Source: Pseudomonas iridis (GTDB lineage: Bacteria; Pseudomonadota; Gammaproteobacteria; Pseudomonadales; Pseudomonadaceae). From it: a stretch of 64,000 nucleotides of DNA. Positions 56,021-62,877 of the stretch are shown here, one piece after another. Where the stretch lies: positions 930,001 through 994,000 of the forward strand of contig NZ_JACXXO010000001.1 in NCBI RefSeq assembly GCF_017980685.1. The letters run 5' to 3'. Numbering within the stretch: the first letter of the stretch is position 1; each line of letters starts with the position of its first letter. The notes under the pieces were generated by a model, which worked only from the letters and a program-made list of their open reading frames with translations, had not been told where the DNA came from and made no database searches. The position numbers and the translations under genes are program-made.

Positions 56021-56328
56021 TGGGCACGCTCCAGACGCTCAACTAGATTGCGCAACTTGCGCTTGAGCCGTGTGGTGAGGGCGCGCTGATCAAACCAGCG
56101 GCTGTACGCCCCCTGGGTGAACTCCACGACACCGCGATATGCAGGGTCTTCGAAATCGAAGCGGGTACGCTCGCCATTTCCTGGCCGGCCATGCGCCTGA
56201 AAATAAGTCGCGTACATCGCGCTCAGCTCGCGCTTCAGCGAGTTGCGCAGGATTTCGGCCTGCTGGAAGTCAATGGCGGCCTCGGCGATCAGGGTCATGA
56301 GTTGTTCGTAGGTAGGTTTCTTGTTCAT
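56017..56328 (-). CDS. Hypothetical protein of the early operon
   Basis: 103 residues (MNKKPTYEQLMTLIAEAAIDFQQAEILRNSLKRELSAMYATYFQ...), helical, with a strongly basic C-terminus (TTRLKRKLRNLVERLERAQ). 4-nt overlaps on both sides. Function unknown; nucleic-acid binding is possible from charge. Confidence 0.75.
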   Translation of the reverse strand: MNKKPTYEQLMTLIAEAAIDFQQAEILRNSLKRELSAMYATYFQAHGRPGNGERTRFDFEDPAYRGVVEFTQGAYSRWFDQRALTTRLKRKLRNLVERLERAQ

Positions 56329-57059
56329 GCTTGTTCTCCGTCGGCGCCAAACAGGTCAACCAGATCAATATCAAAAACGGCTGCCCAGGCAGCAGCCGGC
56401 CAGGCTTTAACGCCCTCGGAATAGCGCTTGTCTGGGACGGTCTCCGGGGTTACACCATTCGCCTTGCACCACCGGCGAAGGTTGACGAAGCTGAAACGCC
56501 GGCTGAGGGCGGCTTCGACCTTGAGAATGGTGGCGTGCCGAGTGCTGAAACCAAGCTCGTCACGCAGGCGCGCAGCCTCTCGCACAGCGGCGCTTGCTGT
56601 GGCCATGGCGGTTGCTTCACGTTTGGCACCGATCTGCGCCTTGGTTGCAATGGCGTGATCGCGCTGTTCGATGGCGAGCTGTTCGGAGCGCTTGGACTCC
56701 AGTAAGTGCTCCAAAGCTTGGATGTAGTTTTGAGGCAAGGCTGGCGCCTGCTGTTGACTCTCAAGCTCATTGAGTCGAGCCAGAACTCGACGGCGAACAC
56801 CTTTTGACTCGCGCATCGCAACCAGCTTGCACTGATCACGAGTGAGGCGAAGAGCCTCGGACGGGCGCCCAGGTCCATCCGCCTTTATTACGAAAGTTTC
56901 GTAATATTCACCATCCAGCTCATCGCGGCACCGCGCAACAAAGTCGTTGTGCCGGACTTGCGATTCTCCGAACTCAGCGCGAGCCTCATTGACCAGCATC
57001 AGCAGGTCGTTCGTGGGCATGGTGACGGCATGGTCGTCTTGGAATTTGGCGATGGTCAT
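56325..57059 (-). CDS. Rha-family phage regulatory protein
   Basis: The 244-residue protein has an N-terminal Rha-like domain (LVNEARAEFGESQVRHNDFVARCRDEL and RLTRDQCKLVAMRESKGVRRRVLARLNELE). After a charged coiled coil (about 110-160) comes a C-terminal DNA-binding-like domain (LGFSTRHATILKVEAALSRRFSFVNLRRWCKANG). Such proteins influence the lysis/lysogeny decision in some phages. 4-nt overlaps on both sides. Confidence 0.8.
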   Translation of the reverse strand: MTIAKFQDDHAVTMPTNDLLMLVNEARAEFGESQVRHNDFVARCRDELDGEYYETFVIKADGPGRPSEALRLTRDQCKLVAMRESKGVRRRVLARLNELESQQQAPALPQNYIQALEHLLESKRSEQLAIEQRDHAIATKAQIGAKREATAMATASAAVREAARLRDELGFSTRHATILKVEAALSRRFSFVNLRRWCKANGVTPETVPDKRYSEGVKAWPAAAWAAVFDIDLVDLFGADGEQA

Positions 57060-57379
57060 ATAGCGACTCCAGCCATGGTGACGAGGGTTTCGGGCGTCTC
57101 ACCTGTGAGGGCAGCAAGGCGGCCAAATACGTAGTTGTGGATATCGGCAGAGCTAGCCCCTTTTGCATCGAAAGCGTGCAGTGCCATCAATGCACCTATC
57201 ACGCGCTGGGCTTGGGCGAGTTTCTCCGCTGGGTCGACAGTGAGCTCGGCGCGTCGCAGAAACTCGTCAATCACTTCGAGCGCAGACCGACGCTCAATGC
57301 AGCCTGCGTTGAATGAGCCGTATAGCCGCCAAGGCGAACTTGGAAGTGGACGCTTGGACCTCTGGATAGTGGCTTTCAT
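57056..57379 (-). CDS. Hypothetical protein of the early operon
   Basis: 107 residues from the second ATG (MKATIQRSKRPLPSSPWRLYGSFNAG...). GGAGG is 7 nt upstream, and this ATG makes the 4-nt overlap with the previous stop, so it is chosen over the ATG two codons earlier. The C-terminal half (DIHNYVFGRLAALTGETPETLVTMAG) is helical. Function unknown. Confidence 0.75.
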   Translation of the reverse strand: MKATIQRSKRPLPSSPWRLYGSFNAGCIERRSALEVIDEFLRRAELTVDPAEKLAQAQRVIGALMALHAFDAKGASSADIHNYVFGRLAALTGETPETLVTMAGVAI

Positions 57380-57672
57380 CGACATGCCTCCACATTGACC
57401 GCATCGTGAGCAGCGCCGGCGTGGCGATGCGGCCATAAGAAGTTACGACTAGCAAAAGTGATCGCTTCGAGACGGGCCTCGATTTCCGTAGCCATCGGGT
57501 TAGTCCCGCCGCCAAGTGCGGGAACTACCTGCGCCAGCAGGATTGAACGCAGCTCGTTAAACACAGCGCGGGCCTCATTCATGCGTGCCATGTCTTCTGG
57601 ACTGACAAGCACGCCGCGCAGGATTTCACCCTCAATAACATTGAGGTCGATGAGTGACAGTGATGTACTCAT
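57376..57672 (-). CDS. Hypothetical protein of the early operon
   Basis: 98 residues (MSTSLSLIDLNVIEGEILRGVLVSPEDMARMNEARAVFNELRS...), ending HRHAGAAHDAVNVEACR. 4-nt overlaps with both neighbours. Function unknown. Confidence 0.72.
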   Translation of the reverse strand: MSTSLSLIDLNVIEGEILRGVLVSPEDMARMNEARAVFNELRSILLAQVVPALGGGTNPMATEIEARLEAITFASRNFLWPHRHAGAAHDAVNVEACR

Positions 57673-57965
57673 GTGCGCGCCTCCGCAACCCGCGACACGT
57701 TTTTGGTATTCGCGTTTTGTGTCGCGGAATAGATCTCTTCGACTTCTTCCGAGGCTCGCGCAATGACGTCCTTGATCCATTCGCCACCGCTACAGGAAAT
57801 CTCCAGAGCATTAGCCACCAGGGAATCCAGAGGGGAGTTCTCGATGGTTAGAGTTCCAGTAACTTCCAGCTGGTGAGTGAGATGCCGGATGATGCGCTCG
57901 GCGCATTGCAGGTCTTCCAGCATGCCTTGGGCGCAGTCGGCTGCTTTTCCGAGTTGAGCCGTCAT
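57669..57965 (-). CDS. Hypothetical protein of the early operon
   Basis: 98 residues (MTAQLGKAADCAQGMLEDLQCAERIIRHLTHQLEVTGTLTIENSPLDSLVANALEI...), helical. It shows weak similarity in layout to the DUF3077 product of the gene before it. 4-nt overlaps with both neighbours. Confidence 0.72.
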   Translation of the reverse strand: MTAQLGKAADCAQGMLEDLQCAERIIRHLTHQLEVTGTLTIENSPLDSLVANALEISCSGGEWIKDVIARASEEVEEIYSATQNANTKNVSRVAEART

Positions 57966-58285
57966 TGGGCAGCCCTTTCGTCTGCGGCCCGATGCAAGCC
58001 GTATGAACCCGCATCCATAAGCGCCTTCCCGACTTCGAGAAGGCAATGAATGGCGTAAAGGTCATCAGCATCGGGCTCGCCATCAATAAAGCGGTTAACC
58101 ATGCTAATGGTGGAGGCAAGGAGTGAGCTACCGACGTTCACAGCATCAATCGCTGCAACGTTTGGGTTGACGACGAGCATCTCGTGGCCGCCACGGGCGT
58201 AGAACGCCGTATCGCTCACCAGTGGTTTTACTGTTCTATCCAGTTGCGTTTGGTTTTGGGTGGTGCTATTTTTTGGGCGTGACAT
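57962..58285 (-). CDS. DUF3077-like protein
   Basis: The 107-residue protein shows the DUF3077 pattern (HEMLVVNPNVAAIDAVNVGSSLLASTISMVNRFIDGE), a small helical family common in Pseudomonas genomes and phages. It is the first gene of the coupled early operon; the next start overlaps its stop. Function unknown. Confidence 0.75.
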   Translation of the reverse strand: MSRPKNSTTQNQTQLDRTVKPLVSDTAFYARGGHEMLVVNPNVAAIDAVNVGSSLLASTISMVNRFIDGEPDADDLYAIHCLLEVGKALMDAGSYGLHRAADERAAQ

Positions 58286-58338
58286 ATCGTCTTCTCCGAC
58301 GAAGATTCAAAGAAGTCCCCGGCAAGGGACTGATTAAG

Positions 58339-58389
58339 AAGCCAGCCTCGACAGCTGGCTTTTTGCTGTCTGGGGTTTAGCCAGACAGC
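58339..58389. terminator. Double hairpin between kilA-N and the early operon
   Basis: AAGCCAGC/GCTGGCTT (58339-58361) is followed by GCTGTCTGG/CCAGACAGC (58365-58389), a perfect 9-bp stem. This double structure downstream of the cro-kilA-N genes could act as an early terminator, the kind a lambdoid antiterminator overcomes. Confidence 0.7.
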
Positions 58390-58411
58390 AAATACAGGGA
58401 TGGGCAGGCGT

Positions 58412-58948
58412 TCATGCCGAAGCCTGCAGGTTGTGGTTTTCTGGGCTGTCCAGGGCGAGGATCATCTGAAGATGGTTCCGTCCGCGCTCCACCTCGGCGA
58501 TCAAGCCAGGTTTCTCGCGCTTCCAATCAGCGAGATCACGGCCGCTTGCGCTTGCCCGCGATTGACGATCATCAAGTTGCTTACAGGCGTGGTTGAACCG
58601 CCCCATCGCAGACGGGAAACCGCGAAGAAGCGCATCAATCTGCGTGTCGCACCAGACAGCGAAGTCGTCATCGAGCCACTGCGCGAAACGCACACCCAAC
58701 TTCGGATGCAACCACGTCCCTGCCTTGCCGCGCCCCCTGACAGTCTCGACAAGTTTGAAGTCCGAAAATCGGACCTCATTGGCGAGGTGCCTTGTCATAG
58801 CTGCCATGTAACTCTTGGTGCTTGGAAGCTCCAGCCATTTGATGGGTTTCTTGCCGAAGCGTTTAGCGACTTCGGTGGCGTTGATCCAGCCGTCAGTGTT
58901 GAAGCGCACAAGTTGGCCCTGATACTCGAACGGAATGACGTTGTTCAT
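58412..58948 (-). CDS. KilA-N domain protein
   Basis: The 178-residue protein has an N-terminal KilA-N domain (FNTDGWINATEVAKRFGKKPIKWLELPSTKSYM and GTWLHPKLGVRFAQWLDDDFAVWCDTQIDALL), a phage and DNA-virus DNA-binding fold used by antirepressors. A short basic tail follows. It lies directly after cro with a one-base overlap. It is a candidate antirepressor for the repressor encoded at 59355. Confidence 0.9.
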   Translation of the reverse strand: MNNVIPFEYQGQLVRFNTDGWINATEVAKRFGKKPIKWLELPSTKSYMAAMTRHLANEVRFSDFKLVETVRGRGKAGTWLHPKLGVRFAQWLDDDFAVWCDTQIDALLRGFPSAMGRFNHACKQLDDRQSRASASGRDLADWKREKPGLIAEVERGRNHLQMILALDSPENHNLQASA

Positions 58949-59247
58949 CAGGCCACCTCGGTACTGGATGAATGAACAGATGGATTGCCCGACTCTTCGG
59001 AGATCAGCGATAGGCGTATCGTTTTACTCAGCATCGGGCCATTTCCAAGCCTTGAGCTCCTCGCGGCACACGAGGGAAAGCTTCTAATTTCTATAGCGGT
59101 GAACGTCCCGTCGAGCTGTTCAATGACGAGAACATCTCGACCGGTACGAATGGCCTTGCTCAGCGCACCTTGAGTCATACCTAGAAGCAAGGCTGCCTGT
59201 GGCTGACCGCGATCCTTTGCAAAATCTTTAAGATTGATCCGCTTCAC
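58948..59247 (-). CDS. Cro-like repressor
   Basis: Predicted from GTG at 59247 (GGAG 8 nt upstream): 99 residues, VKRINLKDFAKDRGQPQAALLLGMTQGALSKAIRTGRD, a helix-turn-helix of Cro type. The remainder is longer than lambda Cro and of unclear structure. It is divergent from cI across three operator-like repeats. It should repress cI early in lytic growth. Confidence 0.82.
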   Translation of the reverse strand: MKRINLKDFAKDRGQPQAALLLGMTQGALSKAIRTGRDVLVIEQLDGTFTAIEIRSFPSCAARSSRLGNGPMLSKTIRLSLISEESGNPSVHSSSTEVA

Positions 59248-59277
59248 GGCCAATTCTCCAAATAGAACTTTGGGAAA

Positions 59278-59306
59278 ATAGTACCTATGGCATTTTCACA
59301 AAGCAA
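59278..59306 (-). promoter_or_regulatory. PR-like promoter for cro
   Basis: On the minus strand TTGCTT (59306-59301) and TACTAT (59283-59278) are 17 nt apart. The -10 overlaps operator A and operator B abuts the -35, so repressor binding would block it. Confidence 0.7.
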
Positions 59307-59341
59307 TACCTTTGGCATTTGTGAAACTATTACCGATGGGA
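59282..59341. promoter_or_regulatory. Three CI/Cro operators (OR-like)
   Basis: Three related 11-mers with pattern TACCNNTGGSA occur at 59282-59292, 59307-59317 and 59331-59341, spaced 25 and 24 bp. A fourth weaker match (CTTTGGGA) lies just before. They fill the region between cro and cI, as OR1-3 in lambda. Confidence 0.75.
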
Positions 59342-59342
59342 A

Positions 59343-59348
59343 TATTAT
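59343..59348 (+). promoter_or_regulatory. PRM-like -10 box; cI probably leaderless
   Basis: TATTAT ends 7 nt before the cI ATG, so transcription would begin at or next to the start codon. No Shine-Dalgarno is present. TTGTGA at 59319 is a possible -35 with an 18-nt spacer. Confidence 0.55.
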
Positions 59349-59354
59349 CAACTG

Positions 59355-60131
59355 ATGAAAAAACCATTACCTGCTGACCGTAAAGAAGAATGCCTACGCT
59401 TGAAGGCAATTTTCACAGCCAAAAAGAAGCAGCTGAAGCTGACTCAGGAAAAGCTGGCTGAGCAACTCGGGATTAACCAGAGCTCCGTCTCACACTATCT
59501 GAACGGTGTGAACCCGCTGAACACAGAGATAGCGGCTGCATTCGCCAAAATCTTGGACGTGCCAGTTGCTGACTTTAGTCCGCGCCTGGCGGGGATCATT
59601 GAAATGGTTGCGTCGTCGCGCGTCACCGCAGACTCATTTCGGACAACCTGGGCTAAAACTGCTCGCATTATTGACGCGCCACCACGCGAGCAATACGTCC
59701 TAATTCCTCAGTATTTGGACGATAACTCTTTCGTGCCCAACGTGAACGACGAGCATCGCGGGCTGACCGAAGGTATGGTGTTCAGGCGCGGATGGCTTCA
59801 AGAAATGGGAGTTTCGTTTAGCAGTCTCAACATCGTTTATGCCGGCGACGATAGTATGGCGCCACATATTTTGTCCGGTGACGTGGTCATGATTGACACG
59901 TACAAGCCGACCTTGAAGGATGGTGAGGTATATCTCGTCCGTATGCCTGATGGCAGGACCAGCGTCAGGCGGGTAGCGCAGCAGATTTCGGGAAACTGGA
60001 TGCTTAGGTGTGACAATCAAGACAAGCAACTCTTCCCCGACGAGGTTATCCCAAGCTCAGCAGCCGTCGAGCTCCCATTGATTGGAAGAGTGGTATGGCG
60101 CGGGGGCAGTGTGAGGGTATCCAGACCTTAG
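59355..60131 (+). CDS. CI-type prophage repressor with S24 domain
   Basis: The 258-residue protein has an N-terminal HTH_3 (LKLTQEKLAEQLGINQSSVSHYLNGVNPLNTE) and a C-terminal S24/LexA-like domain (YAGDDSMAPHILSGDVVMID), with Ser167 in the nucleophile position. The catalytic Lys expected in VKRL is Arg205 (TSVRRV). No Ala-Gly or Cys-Gly occurs in the usual 30-50 residues before Ser167. It may therefore keep the dimerisation role of the domain without RecA-induced self-cleavage. Confidence 0.92.
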   Translation: MKKPLPADRKEECLRLKAIFTAKKKQLKLTQEKLAEQLGINQSSVSHYLNGVNPLNTEIAAAFAKILDVPVADFSPRLAGIIEMVASSRVTADSFRTTWAKTARIIDAPPREQYVLIPQYLDDNSFVPNVNDEHRGLTEGMVFRRGWLQEMGVSFSSLNIVYAGDDSMAPHILSGDVVMIDTYKPTLKDGEVYLVRMPDGRTSVRRVAQQISGNWMLRCDNQDKQLFPDEVIPSSAAVELPLIGRVVWRGGSVRVSRP

Positions 60132-60134
60132 CCG

Positions 60135-60166
60135 TAAAAAAGCCGCCGCTTTGAGCGGTTTTTTTT
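60135..60166 (+). terminator. Terminator after cI
   Basis: GCCGC..GCGG stem (core CCGC 60146-60149, GCGG 60155-60158), preceded by an A-run and followed by eight T, directly after the cI stop. Confidence 0.85.
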
Positions 60167-60185
60167 GGCTTGTGAAAAATAATAT

Positions 60186-60221
60186 TGCCAAAGGTATTTA
60201 CTTAGATAATTACCTTTGGTA
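60186..60221. promoter_or_regulatory. Two CI/Cro operators downstream of cI (OL-like)
   Basis: TGCCAAAGGTA (60186-60196) is the exact reverse complement of operator B, and TACCTTTGGTA (60211-60221) is a perfect palindromic version, 25 bp further. A -10-like GATAAT (60205-60210) lies between them. They probably control the rightward genes from 60260. Confidence 0.75.
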
Positions 60222-60259
60222 CTTTTTACTCCATCGCACCCAGCATGGAGCTTCACCAA

Positions 60260-60640
60260 ATGACCAACACCACTCTCACCGCCGGCAACTGGCAGGGCAA
60301 TCTCAAGATGGGCCTAGCTCCTCGCGAGCTTGAGGCCACCCTTTGGGCTGCCGCCGATCTGACGGTGAAAGAGATTGGTCGCGTCATGGGCATCAGCCCA
60401 AATACAGCCGAGAAGCGTCTTGACGCTGCTCGCTTCAAGCTGGGCGCCAAGACGATGCGCGGCCTAGTCGTTGAGTGCATGAAGCGTCAGATCATCACCC
60501 CGATGGTCATCCTGCTGTGCATGGTGCTTACCGCCCAACAAGCCAACACCGAACAGTTCAGCCGCATACGCCGCCCAGGCGAGCGCAAGTTTGAAACCCG
60601 AGTGGCCATCCGCCGTATCGAGGCCGCTCAAACCGTTTAA
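60260..60640 (+). CDS. LuxR-type HTH phage protein without sensor domain
   Basis: The 126-residue protein starts at ATG 60260 (TGGAG upstream; an ATG five codons earlier is possible). It has a GerE-type helix-turn-helix: LAPRELEATLWAAADLTVKEIGRVMGISPNTAEKRLDAARFKLGAK. A hydrophobic segment follows (MVILLCMVLTAQQA). There is no autoinducer-binding or receiver domain. It lies first behind the OL-like operators. Confidence 0.82.
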   Translation: MTNTTLTAGNWQGNLKMGLAPRELEATLWAAADLTVKEIGRVMGISPNTAEKRLDAARFKLGAKTMRGLVVECMKRQIITPMVILLCMVLTAQQANTEQFSRIRRPGERKFETRVAIRRIEAAQTV

Positions 60641-60719
60641 GCCCAACTGAATTTTGCGAAAGCCAACAACGCGGCGGGCCATCGGCTTGCCTGAAGAAAA
60701 CTATCAAGGAGCAACACCA

Positions 60720-60911
60720 GTGTTGATTTTGACCAGAAAGCCAGGCGAAACCATCCGCATCAACGACGACATCAGCGTCACCGTACTCGGCGTCTCCGGC
60801 CAGCAGGTACGCCTGGGCATCACCGCGCCGGCAGAAGTCGAAGTGCACCGCGAGGAGATCTACCAGCGTATTCAGGCTGAGCAGCAAGAAAAAGGTGACG
60901 CCCATGCGTGA
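60720..60911 (+). CDS. csrA: Phage-encoded CsrA/RsmA homologue
   Basis: The 63-residue protein from GTG (AAGGAG upstream) is a complete Csr[16 protein letters not shown]...[33 protein letters not shown]. The RNA-contact residues Leu4 and Arg44 are present. It could redirect host post-transcriptional control (secondary metabolism, motility, biofilm) in the lysogen or during infection. It belongs to the operon 60260-61780. Confidence 0.93.
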   Translation: MLILTRKPGETIRINDDISVTVLGVSGQQVRLGITAPAEVEVHREEIYQRIQAEQQEKGDAHA

Positions 60912-61314
60912 CACTCCATTCGATTCGAGAACCGCCGACAAGTTTGTCGCACGCCTGCCTGACGGCCTGCGCGCAGAGATTGAGGCAATCGCCAATGCCA
61001 GTGACCGCAGCATGAACGCCGTGTTTGTTCAGGCCGTTCGGCAGTACACAGACGGTCAGAAGCGCCAGCAACTGTTGCTCGATGCTCTGGCAAACGCTGC
61101 CACTTCCTGTATGCATATCGACGACCGCGTGCAGATGGCTGCCAATGCTCGGCGTTATGAGTGGCTGCGGGATCGGCAGATCATCGATGACCCCGACACC
61201 GACATTCTGGTGATGGCGGGCGATATCTACTTCACCGGCGCCGAACTCGACAAGACCATCGACGACGCGATGCGCCTGGCCCGCCTCGAGGAGTTGCATC
61301 CATGCGAGCAATGA
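60904..61314 (+). CDS. Arc-like ribbon-helix-helix protein
   Basis: The 136-residue protein has an N-terminal Arc-type domain ([37 protein letters not shown]), a sheet-forming strand followed by two helices that binds DNA as a dimer. The C-terminal part ([42 protein letters not shown]) is acidic and resembles other phage proteins of unknown role. The ATG overlaps the csrA stop. Confidence 0.82.
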   Translation: MRDTPFDSRTADKFVARLPDGLRAEIEAIANASDRSMNAVFVQAVRQYTDGQKRQQLLLDALANAATSCMHIDDRVQMAANARRYEWLRDRQIIDDPDTDILVMAGDIYFTGAELDKTIDDAMRLARLEELHPCEQ

Positions 61315-61571
61315 TCATTACCGCCCTTCTGTTGGTCGTCGGCCACGCCGGCGCCAACGAGCAAGTGATCAGCGTCCAGCACGACAGCGCACGCGGCGTG
61401 ACCTGCTGGATCTTGAACAACACTGGCATCAGCTGCTTGCCGGATAGTTCGCTCCCAGAGAGCGGAACTATCGGGCGTAAGGCAGGCCGGGCGTCTCAGG
61501 CCAGTTCAGTGACTGAGAAAGGGCTTTCGGTGGCCACTCCGCTCTCACAGGACGAGAGGTTCAAGCTATGA
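61302..61571 (+). CDS. Small secreted or membrane-anchored protein
   Basis: 89 residues with a signal peptide ([18 protein letters not shown]) and two cysteines (GVTCWILNNTGISCLP). It overlaps the neighbouring genes on both sides. Function unknown. Confidence 0.65.
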   Translation: MRAMIITALLLVVGHAGANEQVISVQHDSARGVTCWILNNTGISCLPDSSLPESGTIGRKAGRASQASSVTEKGLSVATPLSQDERFKL

Positions 61572-61780
61572 CCAGTCCGAACAGTTTTCTGGAACGCGAC
61601 CGTGAGGGCGTCACCGGAGGCAACGAGTTTGCAAGCCTGGGCGCCCGCCTCGTTCGTTTCGGCCAGGCCCTTCAAGAGCCCAGCACCACCGTCAGTGAGT
61701 TATCCAGGCTGGCCGGCGCTTGCGGGATCTCGTTCAAACTCCGCGCCGTGGCCGACTCCGAGGAGCGGAATCATGAATGA
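61568..61780 (+). CDS. Small hypothetical protein
   Basis: 70 residues (MTSPNSFLERDREGVTGGNEFASLGARLVRFGQALQEPSTTVSELSRLAGACGISFKLRAVADSEERNHE), coupled by a 4-nt overlap to the preceding gene. Its 3' end overlaps the minus-strand gene ending at 61734. Function unknown. Confidence 0.6.
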   Translation: MTSPNSFLERDREGVTGGNEFASLGARLVRFGQALQEPSTTVSELSRLAGACGISFKLRAVADSEERNHE

Positions 61781-62066
61781 GAGGATTTTTGGAGGAGCCT
61801 GCGGATTCAGCTGCAATGCTGCGCGCCTTGTCCACTCCCCACGAAAGCGCGGCAGTCATGGTCTCGTCGGTTCGCTCGGTGTACGCCTCTTCATGAATGA
61901 TGCGAAGACTTTCGGAGTAAACGCCCAGAAACAATTGGGTAACACCCTGTCGAGAAAGTCTTACTTGAACATCAATAATGATTCCGTCGCTAACAACTTC
62001 ACTATGAGTTCTGTGGTGAAGCTCGCAATCGGCCCACAACCAAAATGTCGATCCTCGATGTGGCAT
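61734..62066 (-). CDS. Hypothetical phage protein, antisense to the surrounding operon
   Basis: The 110-residue protein (MPHRGSTFWLWADCELHHRTHSEVVSDGIIIDVQVRLSRQGVTQLFLGVY...) has the residue pattern of a folded alpha/beta protein and AGGAAG before the ATG. On the plus strand a long frame is open through the same stretch (from 61773), but its translation is Ser/Asn/Arg-rich and unlike a protein. I take the minus strand as coding. Similar short proteins occur in other Pseudomonas prophages, as far as I recall. Confidence 0.65.
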   Translation of the reverse strand: MPHRGSTFWLWADCELHHRTHSEVVSDGIIIDVQVRLSRQGVTQLFLGVYSESLRIIHEEAYTERTDETMTAALSWGVDKARSIAAESAGSSKNPLIHDSAPRSRPRRGV

Positions 62067-62219
62067 GTTCTTCCTGCTCCTATACCTAGAGACCATTTTG
62101 GAAACAAAACCGAACCGCTTAAATACTTGCAGTTATTCATGGAGTCAATAGCGTCTCATAAACGATACAGATGTAACGTTTTAGCAGCTCCATTGATTGG
62201 TATTGAAGAAGGGCGGTCC

Positions 62220-62597
62220 ATGGCTAAGACAATTCTGCGGGTTCGCCAGGGAGCGATCGCCTACTACCTGAACGAGTCGTCTACCGGTGCCAAGAACAGC
62301 GGTCGTCGTTTCATCCTGAGTCGCACCAGCGACTACGGGAAAACCAAAGACGGCTGGATCAAGGTCAACACTGGCGAACACCAGGCGCCGCTGAATATCG
62401 CTGGTGACATTGAGCGGTTCTACGCCTGCGACAGTCTTTACGCAAGCAAGCCGCATCGCTCACATGTGGACCGCCATACCATTCGAGGTTTGGCCGGCAA
62501 GTGGGAGGGCGTGGCATTTCCAGCTCGCATGACGCATGGCCGTGACGCGACACAATCCACGGATAACGAAAACGTGTCGCGACACGAAGAGCGGTGA
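62220..62597 (+). CDS. Hypothetical phage protein before the excision genes
   Basis: 125 residues (MAKTILRVRQGAIAYYLNESSTGAKNSGRRFILSRTSDYGKTKDGWIKVNTGEHQ...), basic, with a GAAGGGCGG ribosome binding site. The frame is open further upstream, but that part is antisense to the 61734-62066 gene. The C-terminus is low complexity. Function unknown. Confidence 0.6.
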   Translation: MAKTILRVRQGAIAYYLNESSTGAKNSGRRFILSRTSDYGKTKDGWIKVNTGEHQAPLNIAGDIERFYACDSLYASKPHRSHVDRHTIRGLAGKWEGVAFPARMTHGRDATQSTDNENVSRHEER

Positions 62598-62601
62598 AGC
62601 T

Positions 62602-62877
62602 ATGCGCTACGTGACCGTCAGGAAATTCGCCAGCGAGTCTGGCTACACAGAAGACGCGATCCGCTCAAAGATCCGTGACGGGATCTGGCGGCTCGGTGAG
62701 ATATGGATCAAAGCGCCGGATGGCCGGACGCTTATCGACATAGAAGGATATGAGTCATGGGTAGAGGCGGGCGGGGAGTTCGGGCAGTCTCCGATTCGAG
62801 CATCGAAATCACGTTCATGTATCGGGGCGTCCGGTGCCGCGAGCGGATCACGCTCAAGCCCACCGCCACTAATCTGA
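62602..62877 (+). CDS. xis: Excisionase
   Basis: The 91-residue protein has the winged-helix excisionase pattern (VTVRKFASESGYTEDAIRSKIRDGIWRLGEIWIKAPDGRTLIDIEGYESWVE). It bends att DNA and turns integration into excision. It overlaps the first 121 bp of int in another frame, similar to the xis/int overlap of lambda. The last 20 residues (Ser/Ala-rich) may be disordered. Confidence 0.88.
   Translation: MRYVTVRKFASESGYTEDAIRSKIRDGIWRLGEIWIKAPDGRTLIDIEGYESWVEAGGEFGQSPIRASKSRSCIGASGAASGSRSSPPPLI

Noticed and set aside
61602..62219. Plus-strand frame continuing upstream of the 62220 gene
   Set aside because: The opposite strand reads a better protein with a ribosome binding site; the plus-strand translation is low quality.
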